From contig NC_068569.1 in the NCBI RefSeq assembly GCF_025698545.1, positions 16,368,001 through 16,432,000 on the forward strand: 64,000 bases of DNA. The letters are read 5' to 3'. Position 1 is the first letter of the stretch. Each line of letters begins with the position of its first letter. Below, in pieces: positions 35,668-46,862 of the stretch. The notes beneath the pieces are model-generated. The model worked only from the letters and a program-made list of their open reading frames with translations. It did not search any database and was not told the DNA's origin. This stretch comes from Gossypium raimondii (lineage: Eukaryota; Streptophyta; Magnoliopsida; Malvales; Malvaceae). A program made the translations under genes and the position numbers.

Positions 35668-37629
35668 CTATGCCCTGCAAGCTGGGTTTCCAAGTGGTGA
35701 TGTCATGTCACGAAGCCGTTTTTCCTTAGATAGCACTTGAGCTAATCTGCAAGCCAAAAATAATCCCAATTAGCACCATATATGCATATATAGTAGACTA
35801 ATAAGTAATAACATAAGGTGGAACTCAGAGAATATGATACATGTTGGAGTAACTATATATTTATATACCTGACGAGCGCCTCCTCATTTGTACCCTGATT
35901 AGAAGGCTCAAATTTACCATTCTCCAAGTTCACCTTGGAAACTGGTTTTTTCAGCAGACTTTCCCCAACTTTTACAAGATTCTCCAAGTTTTCTTTTGTA
36001 GCGATATCCACAGATGCCACCGTCCCACTCAATGTATCATCCTGCAAATTGTTTTAGGCTTGAATTAGGTCACGTATGTATATGCTAGGTCTCTTTTATG
36101 TTATATATGACTTAGCAGCTACATTTCCCAATAAAAGAATGAATCTTGATTTCTCTGTCTCTTCCATATATAGATCATATACCTGAATACGGAGATAACT
36201 TTTTTCAGATTTAAGTGCTTTGAAAACAGTAGCATTGTGAAAGTCCACCATATCACTGCTTGCTTGCATGAAGACATCAATGAGCGGAGTGGAGTGTTCG
36301 CAGGTCAACCATCCCAAGAGACCCCATTTTGCTGCCATGTGAGCAGTGTACTTCTCTTCACATTTCTGGGAACCGGTGCCCAAGGATAAAACTTGGAAGC
36401 GAGCATAGTCGTTTGGCTTTATAGGGAAGAAATCAGGGCTCCCGCGAGTGATCGCTTTGCTCACTTCATTGATGGCTATTAAGGTCTCCAAGAATTAACC
36501 CAAATGAACAGCATATATGTGAAGATTAAGGTTTCTGTGAACTACTTGTAACATCAATTCCATCATTTTAGATAGATATAAATACATACGGGATTATTAG
36601 CAGCAACTCCACCGTCAATAAGATGGAATTCTTGAACTTTGCCAGTGGAATCCTTGGTCTCAAACTGATGGGCTGGAAGATAAGTTGGCGCAGCAGACGT
36701 TCCTATGCATATATCGGAGAGCAAAGCATTTCTGCAAGGGTTGTTCTTTACCTACAAAATTACATATATGTCAGGGAAAAAAAAAGAAGAAAAAAAGGCA
36801 AAGGAGGAGATTATAACTTAAATATGTAGTAATAGGGTATTTGATGCAGTCTAATAAAACCTCATAGGAGGAAAAGATTTTTGGATGGAGCTGTTTGATG
36901 TCAAACGTAGGGATGACAACATTTGTCAGTGTTTGGTGCAATCGGGTTTCTCCCAACTTCTCTCTAACAATCTTGTGCAGATATTGGCCATCATACTTGG
37001 GACCAGTTAGTAATTTCACCAAATTTGTAGCTGGGGCAAATGGGGTGCTGTTACATATAACAAAAAGGAGATATCATGTCAGACTCCCCGTAATCATAGT
37101 ATATCATTTATATGACATTTGTTGGTATGATTTTTGCTTCGGTTTTATTCTCATCTACAAGTCTACAAATGATCATCAGTTAATTACCAATCTTGGGGGA
37201 AGATTTTTGGGCAGTGTTCAAGATAGAAATCGCTGATATCTTTGGCAGCGAAAAGGGGGCGATTTCCGTTATTGGGATCTGGGGTCGTCAGCATGGCAGT
37301 GACGAGGCCACCCGTACTAGTCCCAGTTATGACATCAAAATAGTCTGCCAGTCTCGCTTCCTCACCATCCAGCTTCTGTAAATAGCAAAATTAACATGCA
37401 TATATATTAGCGTACAAAATGGTAAAAATATGAGTCCAATAATGAATGAAAACAAATTTGTAGCAACCTGAAGCTGAGACTCTAAAAAGGCAAGAATAGT
37501 TCCGGGGATAAGCCCCCTAATTCCACCTCCATCAATGCTGAGAACAGTGATTAAGTTCCCGTAGGTGGGAGCTTGAAGGGGAGATTTTGGGCTTGCAACT
37601 GCAAAATTGTCTTGTGGGATACTTCCCAT
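35668..37629 (-). CDS. Patatin-like phospholipase, copy D
   Basis: Seven exons on minus: 37629-37468, 37375-37188, 37047-36861, 36751-36590, 36485-36183, 36041-35869, 35746-35668, giving 417 residues. DGGGIRG, GTSTGG (Ser74) and [11 protein letters not shown] (Asp225) are intact. The start MGSIPQDN aligns with MEGIPKHI of copy C; an ATG 39 bp further upstream (37668) is in frame but less likely. The C-terminus is short: [21 protein letters not shown] then TAG. Copy B, a near-identical 3' duplicate, has a different frame there, so a small indel has changed the tail of one of them. Compared with A and [21 protein letters not shown] replaces GSPK...KWGVL. Probably an active enzyme; cytosolic, since no signal peptide is seen. 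Confidence 0.92.
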
Positions 37630-37749
37630 TATGATGACTGAGATCGAATGTATTCGGGGTTTCAGCAAGAGAACTAGTAGAATAAGCTGTATAAAAGCTT
37701 TATCTGTTAATTAGTACGTTTGATGCTCTCTGGAGGAAGGCATGTCATG

Positions 37750-37760
37750 GGTATTTATAC
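37750..37760 (-). promoter_or_regulatory. TATA box of copy D
   Basis: GTATAAATACC on minus, about 120 bp upstream of the ATG at 37629. Confidence 0.65.
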
Positions 37761-39680
37761 AGTTGAAGGCAGCACTACTTCTCTCTCTCTCATGCATGCT
37801 AAATTGAATCATTCAACGATGCCATTAGTCTTCTTGCAAAACGAAAACGACTTGCAAGAAACTTTTAGAAAGGAGATTAAAGTCATCAATGTTGACTACA
37901 CTCAAAGGCAACTTTCGTACGCCAGTAGCCAATGATCAGTACTGCCGCTGGTGTGATAATACTCGAGTATATACGTTGTTGCTGTAACCGTAGCAACCTT
38001 GTAGTGCATGCGCTGAAAATTTGCAACAATGCTGATACGAAGATTTCAACTCTTTTTTATCAAAGTTCTTGTTTTGTACTTTTAAAAGCCATGAATATTT
38101 TCAAATTAACTCCTGGATCTCCACAATTACAGCGTCAAACGCTTGTGGAAATGGGAAACTTCGAAGCAATTTCACTAAAAAATTGTGATTCATATGAGGC
38201 TAAAGCTTTCTTAATTTGTCATCTAAATCATTTTTACTTCTTCTAAATTAGAAGAGTAGTAGGAGAAAGGTCTGCAAGTTTGGAGGGTAGGGTAGAACCA
38301 AATTAGGAGACAAGTTTGAAGGGTGGAAGGACATGACGGCAGTAGCAACTCTCTCAACCCTTTTTTTTCGTAAAACTAACCTTGTTTTACATTTTTATGG
38401 CTTCTGTATAATTGATATTTTATCAATATATTTTAACTTTTCATAATTTTGTTTATAGATGTTTGATAATATAAAATAAATAATTTGATAGATTTTTTGA
38501 CAAAAAATGTTGGAAATAATAAGTAAATAAGAGTTACTTATCACTTAATCGAGAACATTTTAATTAATTTAATACAAAAATTTACTTTTAAAATTTACTT
38601 TTATTTAAAACAAAGTGAAGTGAAATGTTTAAAATTAAGGATAAAATATAGAATATATATATTTAGAATTTAGAATATATATTTATAGAAAAGTCTAATT
38701 ATATTCAGTAATTAAATTTAATTAATATATCAAATAATTTCAGGACACTTAAATTTTCAATATTTATTTTTCAACACTCAATTTTTAGTTTATCAAGTAA
38801 TATCTTAGTTAGAATTTTTTTAAAAATATTCTTTTTACAAAGTAAGTTATATGATTATATGGGATATTGTTGTCATTTTATATTTATATAAATTAATAAA
38901 AAAATACACATAATGAGATTTGCATCAAGATTATTATGAACTTTAACCTTTTAACTAAAACATTATTTAATTTGTATATAAACTTGCCAATTGAGTTTTA
39001 GTTCGATTGACATCGGTATTATTGCTATTGTAAGAGGACATGAGTTCAATTGCGTTGAAACATATTATTCTTTTATTTAAAGGTTAGGAAAGGGCATCTA
39101 CCAACACCTAGATTAGGCCAGGAACCAAGTCTTAACGTTAACTTTAACGTCGGATAAATGGATATTACTATTGGTTTAGCAAAAAAAGGCTAAAAATTTC
39201 CTTCTCTTGACTTTGTTGCTCTCATTATTATTTTAACATTTAACATTTTCTTTTTGTAAAACATTTTCCAGCTAACGTATGCAGCGTGCTGCACTTCATC
39301 AACCACCTTATTAGATAAAAATGGTGGCTATATTACGTATGCAGATACTGTCATCTTTATCGGTTCTATTTCAAGCACAGCAATATTAATTATGTCATTA
39401 CAGATGTAGAAATGACAAGTTCAACGTTGTAATATTACTAATAATGATATAAGTAGGAGTTGGTTCACGTTTGCCTCTGCAAAAACACTTCCATTCTAGG
39501 CAAGAAGATCAAACGAGTTGAAAATGACACACTTCATTTTCGACTTATGTAATGGCTTGATAAAGGCGGGTCTTGGTATGGGATTAACCGTCTACCGGTC
39601 AACTTAGATCGTCATCATTAACTACTAGCAATTATACTTGACTTTGCATTGGAGACCACCTACGTTTAAAACTAACTAAA
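37761..39680. other. Promoter side of copy D and 3' flank of copy E, no gene
   Basis: The frames at 37720-37935 and 37932-38246 lack any recognised domain. About 39330-39660 matches the 3' flank of copy C (29590-29810 and 30950-31057), showing that C and E were duplicated with their flanks. Confidence 0.5.
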
Positions 39681-40305
39681 TTAGGTCATTGTGTTATTAA
39701 TCTGAGCGCATCCTTTATTCTCCTTCATCGCAAAGTTTCCAAGAGGTGATCTCATGTCGCGAAGCCGCTTCTCCATGGAAAGAACTTCTGCTAATCTGTA
39801 GATTATTATGTGTGAAGCAAGAAAAACAAAACCTACATGAAACAGGCAACGAAAAAGTTGAGTGTATACCTGATGAGAGCGTCCTCATTTGTTACCGTGC
39901 CAGCTGGTTCGAATTGACCATTCTCCAAATTCACTCTGGAAACAGGTTTTTTTAGCAATTCTTGTCCGACTTTCACAAGATTCTCAAGGTTTTCCTTGGT
40001 AGCAATATCCACAGTTGACATTTGCTGAGAGAGTGTATCATCCTGTATGATTTTGACCCTTGAGTCATACATACATACATGTTTTTAAGAGACAATTTTC
40101 TTTTAATATCACCAAGTATGATTTGAACAAAAATCTAAACCTGAATTCGGAGATAACTATCTTCAGAATGAAGGGCTTGAAAAAATCCGGCAATGTGAAA
40201 GTCCACCATGTCACTGCTTGCTTGCATGAAAATATCCACCAATGGAGTAGAGTGCTCACTGGTCAACGATCCGAAAACTCCCCTTTTAGCTGCTAGATTA
40301 GCATG
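39681..40305 (-). pseudogene. Patatin-like copy E, 3' fragment (exons 5-7 only)
   Basis: Exon 7 (39681-39795), exon 6 (39870-40042) and the 3' half of exon 5 (40141 to about 40305) remain, in the same exon sizes as copy C and with open frames ([41 protein letters not shown]). The oxyanion loop, catalytic Ser and catalytic Asp exons are gone. Patatin homology stops within HANLAAK at about 40303, and sequence then reads as gypsy integrase on the opposite strand. Substitutions such as KRGVFGS for KWGVLGW suggest relaxed constraint. It is the sister of copy C. Confidence 0.88.
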
Positions 40306-40309
40306 GTTT

Positions 40310-41125
40310 GTTAGCACTTTTTGGCAGGAATTTTTAAGAGATCGAAAACTAGTTTCAAATTATCCATTAGTTATCATCTTAAGACTGACGAGTAGACTAA
40401 AGTGGTAAAACATGTATTTGGAAGATTATTTGGTATGCATATCAAGATAGAGACACTACAACAATTAAATATTTTAGTGACAATATAGTTGTGACAATAA
40501 AAAATTTCATTTTTTTGTGGTGGTATACCACATCCTAGGACTCAACCAAACATATAACAGCATATATGAAGCCTTGTATGGTCAAGATCCACCCTTGCAT
40601 TGTCTCTATTTGGGTGGAGCTTCTATGGTAGTAATTGTGGATATCAGCTTATAGTTAAGGGAAGCAACTATGAAGAAGTTAAAATTTTATCTTCAAAGAG
40701 CCCGAGATCCAATGAAATCTATGGCTGACAAGAAAAGTGAAGGAGAGTTTGATGTGGGGGATATGGTGCATTTGAAATTGCAACCTTATAAGCAACAATC
40801 TGTGAAGAGTAGTTAGGAGCTTGCAACCAAATTCATCGAGACCTATCCTGTGGTGGCTAAGGTAGAAAAGGTTGAATAAAAGTACAGTTTTGAGCGAGGT
40901 CAAAGGTACACTCTACCTTCCTTGTTTTGCAGTTGAAGATACAAATGAGGAATAGTGGGTATTGATGGCGCTATGGTGAAAGAGGTAGGTGGAGTATTGA
41001 AAAGAAGAATAGGTAAAAGGGCAATAGGGCTTTGATTGAGGTGTTACACTCCTTGATTTGCAGTAGAGATTTCCTACATTTTATCCTTGAGGACAAGGAT
41101 CGTGTGCAGCAGGGGTATTGTTGTA
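40310..41125 (+). pseudogene. Ty3/gypsy polyprotein fragment (C-terminal integrase)
   Basis: Decayed 3' part of a gypsy pol gene. It begins HFWQEFL at about 40316 (integrase core end). YEALYGQDPPLHCLYLGG follows at about 40563, then KLKFYLQRARDPMKSMADKK, FDVGDMVHLKLQPYKQQSV and LATKFIETYPVVAKVEK. These are the GPY/F-side motifs of the integrase C-terminus. At least three in-frame stops and frameshifts are present. A purine-rich GAGGACAAGGATCGTGTGCA and GCAGGGGTATTGT stretch near 41086-41116 resembles the polypurine side before a 3' LTR. No gag, reverse transcriptase or paired LTR was found. Confidence 0.8.
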
Positions 41126-42766
41126 AGCAAACATATAATGAAAATATATTTTATTAAAGATGGGATTTTATGGAATTGAGATTTCACGTTATCTTTTATC
41201 ACTTTTCATTTCCAATAGGATAATGACAAATAAGATTTTCTTTCTGATTTTCAGCTTTTTTCTCTTAAAAAAAATTTAAGTATAATTAAAATGCTAAAAT
41301 TAGAAAAAAAAATCTGATTTATCATTCTCTTATTGAAAAGAGATGGAGATGACGTGAAATCATAGTTTCATACAATATTTTTTCATTTGTATCAATAGTA
41401 ACTAAATAACAATGATACAACGCAGTTTTGAACCTTATGATAATAATCCAAACGTTGACGTTTTATCAGTTGTAACAAAATACTGAAATTGGTTAACTCA
41501 ACCATTTTAAATAACTCTTTCTTTAATCTTTCTCTCCTCTCTTATTGACCTAATTATTTCTTTCGGGTACCTTAAACCTAACTATTTTATATTTTAAGAA
41601 TTTAGACAAGGTGTATTGATACAAATAAATTAACAAACTTTTGATTGGTCTAAAACTTTTTGATCATCGAAATTCAATGTATATCGCCATCTCATTTTCT
41701 TGTTTTCACACTCAAAACCAAATTTACTATTTGGACTTTCTTCAAGACCTCCCTTCACCCTTAATTAATAATAAACAATTCCGATTCTAGATGTTATTAA
41801 CTTGCAAAACTGTATTACATATTCAGTACGTTTCTCATACGTTAAATAAATCAACTGGATATGCATCCTTTTTAATTGCCAATACAAATTTTCCTTCTTT
41901 TTTTCTTCACAAGCCTTTATGATGGGTGTGGCATACCAATCTTGTTATTTTGGCACCAATAAAGAAAGAACTTACCAGCAGGTATATTTATAAATTGTAT
42001 ATTATTTGCTCAATTTAGTCAGTTGGATTCAATTAATTTGAGGTTGAATTAGATTTTGGCTTCCTCACTTAGTTCAATTCAATTTATTTGAGCTTGGCAT
42101 AGATTTTAATTTTTAATGTAATAATTCGTTTCACACAACACAATCCAAATTTATCTTATAAATGACATAAATTATTGTACATTCGTTAACTTTATTTTAT
42201 ATAAAATAATTAAAGTGTTTATTGTACATAAAATTTATTATTTTATGATATTACATGAATTAATGAAACTAATTTTTATTGTTAATTATTATATTATATT
42301 GACAATTGAATAACTTTTTGTTTTTCAGATTAACTTAATACTCATATTCTAGAATATTTCTTCTAAAACCCAAATAATATACTCATTATTACCCAAACTC
42401 AAAATAAACTAATTATAGCCCGAATCTCAACTACAAATAAAATGAAATTAAACTTAATACCTAAATACAATTTTCAAAGTTAAAACCCGATTTTAAATCT
42501 AATTTTAAAAACAATATTTTATTAAGGTGTTATTTTTTCATAATACTCTATGAATTGCTAGTTATAATTATAAACAATATGATAAATTACACTTAACTAT
42601 TGATGTTATATCTTTTATTATAATCAATAATAGAATAATGATTATTATATTAAATCTTATAAACTACATTATTTCATTATATAATATTATATCACATCCT
42701 ATAATAATTGAGTAGTGCATATGTATATTCATTCTTATCATATATTTTTGTTTATTATTATATTAG
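41126..42766. other. Intergenic DNA, no gene recognised
   Basis: AT-rich. It may include LTR sequence belonging to the adjacent gypsy fragment, but no terminal pair was identified. Confidence 0.4.
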
Positions 42767-43960
42767 TTGAAATATGTTTTAAGTCCCTATACTTTTGAAC
42801 TTTTGAAAGTTAGCCATTCTATTATGTTATATAATATTATATCATATCATATAATATATAATACATTAATAGTTTATACATATGCATCAATGACAAACAT
42901 TATATTATCATATAGTACTATATATTTTATTATGATTTATAATAAAATAATAGTAGTACATTATATATCATTATTTATTATTATATTGGTTGAAATATGT
43001 TCTAAGTCCCTATACTTTTCATACATTTGAAAGTTAGCCCTCCTACTATATTATATAATATCATGTAATACTATATATTTTATTATAATCTATAATATAA
43101 TAATAGCTATATATAATAGTAGTATATTATATATAAATTATTATACATTATTGTTTATTATTACACAAGGTTGAAATATGCTCCAAGTCCCTATACTTTT
43201 GTACATTTAAAAGTTAACCCTCCTACTATATTATATATATAATGCTATATCATATAGAATATAATATATTAATAATTTTATACATGCATCAATGATTGAA
43301 CATTAAAATATTATGTAATTTTCTATCTTTTATTATAATCTATAATATAATAATATTTATATATAATATTAATACATTATATATTACATATTATTATATA
43401 TTATTGTTTATTATTATAGTGGTTGAAATTTGCTCTAAGTTTCTATGCTTTTTATGCATTTGAAAGTTAGCCTTCCTACTATATTATATAATGCTATCTC
43501 ATATCATATATTAATATTTTATATACATGTATATATATATGCATAAATGATTAATATTATAATATCATGTAATACTATATTTTTATTATAATCTATATTA
43601 TAATAATAGTTATATATAATAGTAGTACACTATATATTACTTATTATTGTATATTATTGTTTATTGTTATAGTAGTTAAAAATGCTTTAAGTCTCTATAT
43701 TTTTCAGTACTTACGAAAGTTAGCCCTATTACTATATTATATAATATTATATCATATCATAAAATATATTAATGGTTTATATATATATATATGTATCGAT
43801 AATTAAACATTACAATATCATGTAATTTTATATCTTTTATTATAATCTATATGAAAATAATAGTTATATACGTGTTAATATTTTTAGTAATAGTTATATA
43901 TTATATTATATTATATTATTAATTACATGCATTATATTATTATTTTATGTATTAGTAATA
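42767..43960. repeat. AT-rich tandem repeat, about five units of 180-253 bp
   Basis: The marker TTGAAATATG-TAAGTCCCTATAC with GAAAGTTAGCCCTCCTACTA downstream starts at 42767, 42990, 43171, 43423 and, degenerate, 43676 (spacings 223, 181, 252 and 253 bp). The remainder of each unit is TATATAATA-type sequence with TTTATTATAATCTATAATA blocks. The frame at 42767-43030 is a product of this repeat, not a gene. Confidence 0.85.
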
Positions 43961-44707
43961 TACAAATTTAGTATATCGGTTTAAGGTGAAGTAAGGTGAT
44001 TGGTTTCGTAATAGTTATATAATATATTAGCATATTATCATTAAAGTTTAATTTTATAGATGGTAATAATTATTAGTTATATATTTATTACACATATATA
44101 ATTATAGTCATAAAAATAATTTATATTAAATTAATACTTTTAAAATTTTATTTCACTTTATAAATTAACATAAAAATTTGTTATTAATTACTTTTCCTAT
44201 TAATAATTTTTAATATAAATATGCAAGGCTTATGAATACATTTTCAAAAAATAAAGAATTATCATTTATTTTTATTTTAAGTAATATTATAAAATTGTAT
44301 TAATTATTAATATTTATTATGATAATTTATAAAGTCGAACTTTTTTAGATTTTGAATTAGAGACTCAGATTAAATTGACTTCAATTACTCGAGTCATTAA
44401 AAAATTGGACCGACAGGAACGAACTGTTGAACTCGAGCATATCTTGCTTTTCAAGTCGGCCCAAGGGAGGGCCTGGAATTGGCTCTATTTCAACAGGTAT
44501 CAAAGAATTATAATATATAGTTGTGTATATAAAAGAAAGAAGCAAATTTTGCAACTTTTATATTCAAAGAAAACAGCTTTGGCCAAAAAAGATACACAAA
44601 TATTCAAAGAAAACAGCAATATTTTGAAGGACAAAGTCGGGATTTTCAAGGCTGGCGAGTCCACCTGATTTATATGCAATTGACTAAATGGTAACTAAAT
44701 GTGCAGT
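43961..44707. other. 3' flank of copy F, no gene recognised
   Basis: AT-rich. The 97-residue frame at 44375-44668 has no recognisable motif and no promoter or splice support. Confidence 0.45.
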
Positions 44708-46694
44708 TTAACAATTAGATGCATTTCTTAATTTTGTGGCAGTTGTTCCACGTGGTGCTTTCATGTCACGAAGCCGCTTCTCCTTGGATAGCACTTTAGC
44801 CATTCTGAAGGTAAAGATAATGCATAAGATTGGTATGAAAATCAGATAATATGATGCAGAAAATTCGAAAATTATAGTAGTAAATACCTTATGAGAGCCT
44901 CTTCATTTGTTCCCTGGTTACAGGGCTCAAATTTACCAGTCTCCAAGTTCACCCTTGAAACTGGTTTTTTCAATAAATCTTCTCCAACTTTCACAAGATT
45001 CTCCAAGTTTTCTTTAGTAGAAATATCCACAGATGCAAGTGGACCCTCTAGTGTATCGTCCTGCTTTTGTTCTTAAATCATGAGTTAAATCTAGTTTTTC
45101 CGAGTCAAAACATGTAAACGGATTATATATATGTATATAACTATATATACCTGGATACGGAGATAACTATTTTCAGATTGAAAGGCTTGGAAAACAGCGG
45201 CAAGGTGATATTCAGCCATGTCGCTGCTTGCTTGGGTGAAAACATCGACCAATGGAGAAGAGTTTTCACTACTCAACCATCCCAAAATTCCCCATTTGGC
45301 AGAGTTCTCTGAATCAAACTTCCCTTCCGATTTGGCTGAACCAGTGCCCAAAGATATAACCACGAACTTAGAATAGTCTGTTGGTTTTATTGGAAAGTAT
45401 TTAGGGGCTCTGCGAACGATTTCTTTGGTCATTTCGCTTACAGCAACTAAAGCCTGGAAGGATTAGTAAACATGCATGTTATTGATTTCATTTAATTATA
45501 GGATTACTTGTAATACAAATCTCATTTCATAAAAGAGACGAATAAAAATATATTATACAAATATTAATGAGTACCGGATCGTTTGCAGCAACAGCACCAT
45601 CAATGAGATGGAATTCTTTTGCTACACCATTAGAATCTTCGGTTTTAAAATAGTGAGCTGGTAGGTAAGTTGGAGCTGCGGAGGTTCCAATGCATATATC
45701 CGAGAGCAAAGCATCTTTCCAAGGGTTAATCTTCAGCTAATTATGAAGGACCAGAGATTAGAGAAACAACTCAATAATGAACCTTTGCATTTCTTACTCT
45801 CCCTTCATTTCAGACTACAAATAAGCTAAATGTACCTCATAGGTGGAGAAGATTTTTGGCTGGAGTTGCTTGATGTCAAAAGTTGGGATCACAACGTTGG
45901 TCAGTGTCTGGCTCAATCTTGCATCTCCCAACTTTTCTCTTAAGAGCTTATGCAGATATTTACCATCATATTTCGGCCCTGCCATAGTTTTCATCAAACT
46001 TGCAGCAGCTGCAAATGGCGATCTGACATTACCAACGAAAAGAGTCACGTAAATACATTAAATGAGAAAACACTACTTTAATTGCAATTTTGCTTCTATA
46101 TAGCCTATATATGAATATTACGTGTCTTGGGGGAAAATTTTAGGACAGTGTCCAAGATAAAAGTCCTTTATATCTTTTGCAGCAAAAAGAGGACGATTCT
46201 TCTCGTTCGGGGCTGTTATCATGGCAGTCACTAGGCCGCCGGTACTAGTCCCAGCAATGATATCAAAATAGTCAGCAAGTCTCGCCTCCTCACCATCCAG
46301 TTTCTGTAAATAACCAAACGTAAAACAAACAACTATTACAATCAACAGGTCTTATTAATAGATAAAAAGGGTCAAAAATGCATTTATCTACATAGCTAGC
46401 CAGCTACACTGTCTCTAGTAAAAAGAAATGGCAAATCATCAGCAGTTTCTCACTATGAAATGCATGCGTACCTACATGCAGTAATGTTCATAAATTGCCA
46501 CTTTAGAAGTTCAAATAGGAACATGGCTCATCTTATCGAAAACCAAATATGGAAGAATTAAAGCATATATTTTGTACCTGAAGTTGAGCCTCAAGAAAAG
46601 CAAGTATGGTTCCTGGTATGATCCCTCTAATCCCACCTCCATCAATGCTAAGGATGGTGATTATTTCACCGTAGGTGGGAAGTTGATGTTTCAT
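44708..46694 (-). CDS. Patatin-like phospholipase, copy F
   Basis: Seven exons on minus: 46694-46578, 46303-46122, 46022-45836, 45736-45575, 45453-45151, 45060-44888, 44804-44708, giving 406 residues. DGGGIRG, GTSTGG (Ser59) and the Asp208 motif are present. The Asp motif reads [11 protein letters not shown] instead of [11 protein letters not shown][GA] is accepted in the patatin family, but the N-to-D change next to it is unique within this cluster. The N-terminus is the shortest here ([10 protein letters not shown]). Exon 4 begins LKINPWKD rather than VK-type. Exon 5 is the most divergent ([36 protein letters not shown]). The enzyme looks intact; the altered motif makes activity slightly less certain than for A, C and D. 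Confidence 0.9.
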
Positions 46695-46748
46695 TTAGTC
46701 AAGGGAGAAAGAGGAGCTTGTATTATTTCTTTGATGGCCTTAACTAAG

Positions 46749-46786
<38 letters not shown>
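46749..46786. repeat. Compound (AT)n(AG)n microsatellite in the copy F leader/promoter
   Basis: About nine AT units followed by about ten AG units, 55-92 bp upstream of the copy F ATG and therefore in its 5' UTR or core promoter (a CT-rich tract on the coding strand). Confidence 0.9.
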
Positions 46787-46851
46787 CAATGAGGTGATAA
46801 TATGATATATGTTGTGTTTGTTTTCTGTACTCTTTGAGGAATGCAAGAGCT

Positions 46852-46862
46852 GCTATTTATGG
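46852..46862 (-). promoter_or_regulatory. TATA box of copy F
   Basis: CCATAAATAGC on minus, about 160 bp upstream of the ATG at 46694. Confidence 0.55.

Noticed and set aside
37932-38246. 104-residue frame upstream of patatin copy D
   Set aside because: No recognised domain, signal peptide or codon pattern, and no promoter arrangement; treated as chance.
42767-43030. 87-residue frame rich in I and Y
   Set aside because: Produced by one unit of the AT-rich tandem repeat and not maintained in the other units.
44375-44668. 97-residue Lys-rich frame
   Set aside because: No homology recognised and no promoter or splice signals; next to repeat DNA.
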